In this document: positions 61,298 to 64,000 of the stretch, piece after piece
Layout: every line of letters begins with the position of its first letter
How positions within the stretch are numbered: the first letter of the stretch is position 1
Assembly (NCBI RefSeq): GCF_004803755.1
Contig: NZ_CP032311.1
Coordinates: 308,501 to 372,500 of the forward strand
Origin: Pseudomonas sp. DG56-2
GTDB taxonomy: Bacteria; Pseudomonadota; Gammaproteobacteria; Pseudomonadales; Pseudomonadaceae
Direction of reading: 5' to 3'
DNA length: 64,000 nucleotides
Made by a program: the position numbers and the translations under genes
Notes under the pieces: generated by a model
Databases searched by the model: none
Seen by the model: the letters and a program-made list of their open reading frames with translations, nothing else
Told to the model about the DNA's origin: nothing

Positions 61298-64000
61298 GCC
61301 AGGTCTATCGCCTGTCCAGCGGCGGTCGTATTGATCGCAGCAAAGTGTTGAACTTCACTTTCAACGGCCAGACCTATCAGGGCTACGTTGGTGACACCCT
61401 GGCTGCAGCATTGCTGGCCAACGGCGTGGATATTGTCGGGCGCAGTTTCAAGTACTCGCGTCCTCGCGGGATTATTGCCGCAGGCTCCGAAGAGCCAAAC
61501 GCGATCCTGCAGATCGGTGCGACCGAAGCCACCCAGGTACCAAACGTGCGTGCCACTCAGCAGGCGCTGTATGCGGGCCTGGTGGCCACCAGCACCAACG
61601 GCTGGCCGAGCGTGAACACCGACATGATGGGGATTCTCGGCAAGGTAGGCGGCAAGTTGATGCCACCGGGTTTTTACTACAAGACCTTCATGTATCCGCA
61701 GTCATTCTGGATGACTTACGAGAAGTACATCCGCAAGGCAGCGGGCCTTGGTCGCGCGCCCCTGGAAAACGATCCGGACAGTTACGACTACATGAGTCAG
61801 CACTGCGATGTACTGATCGTTGGCGCAGGTCCCGCCGGTCTGGCGGCGGCGTTGGCAGCGGGCCGTAGCGGCGCGCGGGTGATTCTTGCCGATGAACAGG
61901 AAGAGTTCGGCGGCAGCCTGCTCGACAGCCGTGAGAGCCTTGATGGCAAGCCCGCAGTTGAATGGGTTGCTGCTGTTGTAGCCGAACTCAAAGGCATGCG
62001 TGAAGTCACCCTGTTACCTCGGGCGACGGTCAATGGCTATCACGACCACAACTTCCTCACCATTCACGAGCGCCTGACCGACCACCTCGGCGACCGGGCG
62101 CCGATAGGTAGCGTACGCCAGCGTATGCATCGGGTGCGGGCCAAGCGTGTGGTTCTGGCAACCGGCGCTCATGAACGTCCGCTGGTGTATGGCAACAACG
62201 ATGTGCCGGGCAATATGCTTGCCGGTGCGGTCTCTACCTATGTGCGTCGTTATGGTGTCGCGCCGGGCCGTAACATGGTGCTGTCGACCAATAACGACCA
62301 CGCCTACCGTGTGGCCCTGGACTGGCACGACGCGGGCCTGAAAGTGGTCGCCATCGCCGACGCCCGCCACAACCCTCGTGGATCGCTGGTGGAAGAGGCG
62401 CGGGCCAAGGGCATTCGGATTCTCACCTCCAGTGCGGTCATCGAGTCCCGCGGCAGCAAGCACGTAACCGCTGCGCGCGTGGCCGCGATTGACGTCAATG
62501 CACATAAAGTCACCAGCCCGGGCGAATGGCTGGACTGCGATCTGGTGGCCACCTCCGGCGGCTACAGCCCGGTGGTGCATCTGGCTTCGCACTTGGGCGG
62601 CAAGCCGACCTGGCGTGAAGACATTCTTGGCTTCGTGCCCGGTGATGCACCGCAAAAACGCGTGTGTGTCGGTGGCATCAATGGCGTTTTCGCCTTGGGC
62701 GATTCGCTGGCTGATGGCTACGAAGGTGGCGTGCGCGCTGCAAGTGAAGCGGGGTTCAAGGCTGTGTCGGGGACGCTTCCAAAAGTCTTGGCGCGTCAGG
62801 AAGAAGCGACGATCGCGCTGTTTCAGGTACCCCACGACAAGAACACTGCGCGGGCGCCGAAGCAATTCGTCGACCAGCAGAACGACGTGACCGCTGCGGC
62901 TATCGAACTGGCCACGCGGGAGGGCTTCGAGTCGGTCGAGCACGTTAAACGCTATACCGCGCTGGGCTTTGGTACCGACCAGGGCAAGCTGGGCAATATC
63001 AATGGCCTGGCCATTGCTGCCCGCTCCATGGGCATTACCATTGCGCAGATGGGCACCACCATGTTCCGTCCCAACTACACGCCGGTCACCTTCGGCGCCG
63101 TGGCAGGGCGGCATTGCGGGCATCTTTTCGAACCGGTGCGTTTCACCGCACTGCATGCCTGGCACCTGAGAAACGGTGCCGAGTTCGAAGACGTTGGGCA
63201 GTGGAAGCGGCCATGGTACTTCCCGCGCAATGGCGAAGACATTCATGCCGCGGTTGCTCGTGAATGCAAGGCCGTGCGCGACAGCGTCGGCCTGCTCGAC
63301 GCCTCGACCCTGGGCAAGATCGACATCCAGGGCCCGGACGCACGCGAGTTCCTCAACCGTATCTACACCAACGCCTGGACCAAGCTGGATGTGGGCAAGG
63401 CCCGTTATGGCCTGATGTGCAAGGAAGACGGCATGGTCTTCGACGATGGCGTGACCGCCTGTGTCGGCGAAAACCATTTCATCATGACCACCACCACGGG
63501 CGGCGCGGCGCGTGTACTGCAGTGGCTGGAAATTTATCAGCAAACCGAATGGCCTGACTTGAAGGTGTACTTCACCTCGGTCACCGACCACTGGGCGACC
63601 CTGACCCTGTCTGGGCCAAACAGCCGCAAACTGCTGAGTGAAGTCAGCGACATCGACCTGGACAAGGACGCTTTCCCGTTCATGACCTGGAAAGAAGGTC
63701 TGGTCGCTGGCGTACCGGCGCGGGTATTCCGTATTTCCTTCACCGGGGAGCTTTCGTACGAGGTCAACATCCAGGCCAACTACGCTATGGGCGTGCTGGA
63801 GAAAATCGCCGAGGCTGGCAAGCAGTACAACCTCACCCCTTATGGCACCGAGACCATGCACGTCCTGAGGGCCGAGAAGGGTTTCATCATCGTCGGCCAG
63901 GACACCGATGGCTCGATGACGCCGGATGACTTGAACATGGGCTGGTGTGTAGGCCGGACCAAGCCGTTCTCATGGATCGGCTGGCGCGGTATGAACCGTG
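61294..64000 (+). CDS. soxA: Heterotetrameric sarcosine oxidase, alpha subunit, cut by window edge
   Basis: The first 902 codons are present; the full protein is about 1000 residues. Residues 15-100 form a 2Fe-2S-ferredoxin-like fold without its cluster (FTFNGQTYQGYVGDTLAAAL). The NAD-binding domain has CDVLIVGAGPAGLAAALAAG near residue 172, and the C-terminal half from about residue 620 is the folate-binding aminomethyltransferase-like domain (GLLDASTLGKIDIQGPDARE). It starts at the ATG at 61294 with AGGGAG upstream and overlaps soxD. soxG is expected just beyond the edge. Confidence 0.96.
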   Translation, partial: MSQVYRLSSGGRIDRSKVLNFTFNGQTYQGYVGDTLAAALLANGVDIVGRSFKYSRPRGIIAAGSEEPNAILQIGATEATQVPNVRATQQALYAGLVATSTNGWPSVNTDMMGILGKVGGKLMPPGFYYKTFMYPQSFWMTYEKYIRKAAGLGRAPLENDPDSYDYMSQHCDVLIVGAGPAGLAAALAAGRSGARVILADEQEEFGGSLLDSRESLDGKPAVEWVAAVVAELKGMREVTLLPRATVNGYHDHNFLTIHERLTDHLGDRAPIGSVRQRMHRVRAKRVVLATGAHERPLVYGNNDVPGNMLAGAVSTYVRRYGVAPGRNMVLSTNNDHAYRVALDWHDAGLKVVAIADARHNPRGSLVEEARAKGIRILTSSAVIESRGSKHVTAARVAAIDVNAHKVTSPGEWLDCDLVATSGGYSPVVHLASHLGGKPTWREDILGFVPGDAPQKRVCVGGINGVFALGDSLADGYEGGVRAASEAGFKAVSGTLPKVLARQEEATIALFQVPHDKNTARAPKQFVDQQNDVTAAAIELATREGFESVEHVKRYTALGFGTDQGKLGNINGLAIAARSMGITIAQMGTTMFRPNYTPVTFGAVAGRHCGHLFEPVRFTALHAWHLRNGAEFEDVGQWKRPWYFPRNGEDIHAAVARECKAVRDSVGLLDASTLGKIDIQGPDAREFLNRIYTNAWTKLDVGKARYGLMCKEDGMVFDDGVTACVGENHFIMTTTTGGAARVLQWLEIYQQTEWPDLKVYFTSVTDHWATLTLSGPNSRKLLSEVSDIDLDKDAFPFMTWKEGLVAGVPARVFRISFTGELSYEVNIQANYAMGVLEKIAEAGKQYNLTPYGTETMHVLRAEKGFIIVGQDTDGSMTPDDLNMGWCVGRTKPFSWIGWRGMNR

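Overview
The window reads as chromosomal DNA of a Pseudomonas, most like the P. putida group. The gene order (basic amino-acid ABC transporter, gabP, ppk2, mutY, hisBHAF, cbcXWV, sdaA, gbdR, the carnitine locus, dgcAB, gbcAB, soxBDA) is the one I recall for that group. Many short palindromes carry the arm GCGGGCTTGCCCCGCGATA, the Pseudomonas-type REP sequence. Species cannot be fixed from the sequence alone.

Layout. 1-952 is the 5' part of a trimethylamine monooxygenase-like gene on the minus strand. 1-5.1 kb also holds a DUF3077 ORF behind a hairpin-rich leader, tRNA-Thr, two small lipoproteins, a DUF2975/HTH pair and an mdtJI-type SMR pair. 5.3-13.2 kb holds a METTL25-like methyltransferase, a four-gene polar amino-acid ABC transporter, gabP, a small conserved protein and ppk2. 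From 13.56 to 18.53 kb lies an A+T-richer insertion bounded by tRNA-Phe and a 3'-end copy of that tRNA. It carries a PD-(D/E)XK nuclease, an LRAT/papain-fold protein and an ABC-ATPase fused to a DUF4435 TOPRIM domain, which together look like a small defence island without an integrase. 18.6-27.5 kb is core genome: yggX-mutY-asmA family, an OFA-type MFS carrier, and hisB-hisH-DUF2164-hisA-hisF.

From 27.5 kb to the right edge almost everything belongs to one catabolic theme. CbcXWV imports choline, betaine and carnitine. CaiX delivers carnitine, and CdhA, CdhC and CdhB turn it into glycine betaine under CdhR. GbcAB demethylates glycine betaine to dimethylglycine, DgcAB with a dedicated ETF pair makes sarcosine, and SoxBDA(G) makes glycine. 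GlyA converts glycine to serine while capturing the one-carbon unit, and the serine dehydratase yields pyruvate. LtaE, GbdR and two chemoreceptors lie among these genes. Tmm at the other end would oxidise trimethylamine.

The points most worth a second look are the tRNA-Phe island with its fused ATPase-TOPRIM protein, an intergenic array of direct repeats each carrying a perfect DnaA box (49.23-49.73 kb), a tandem pair of uncharacterised paralogous proteins (38.8-40.2 kb), a 21-bp-spaced direct repeat between caiX and cdhR, and two enzyme homologues that lack expected metal or cluster ligands (the M19 dipeptidase homologue and DgcA).
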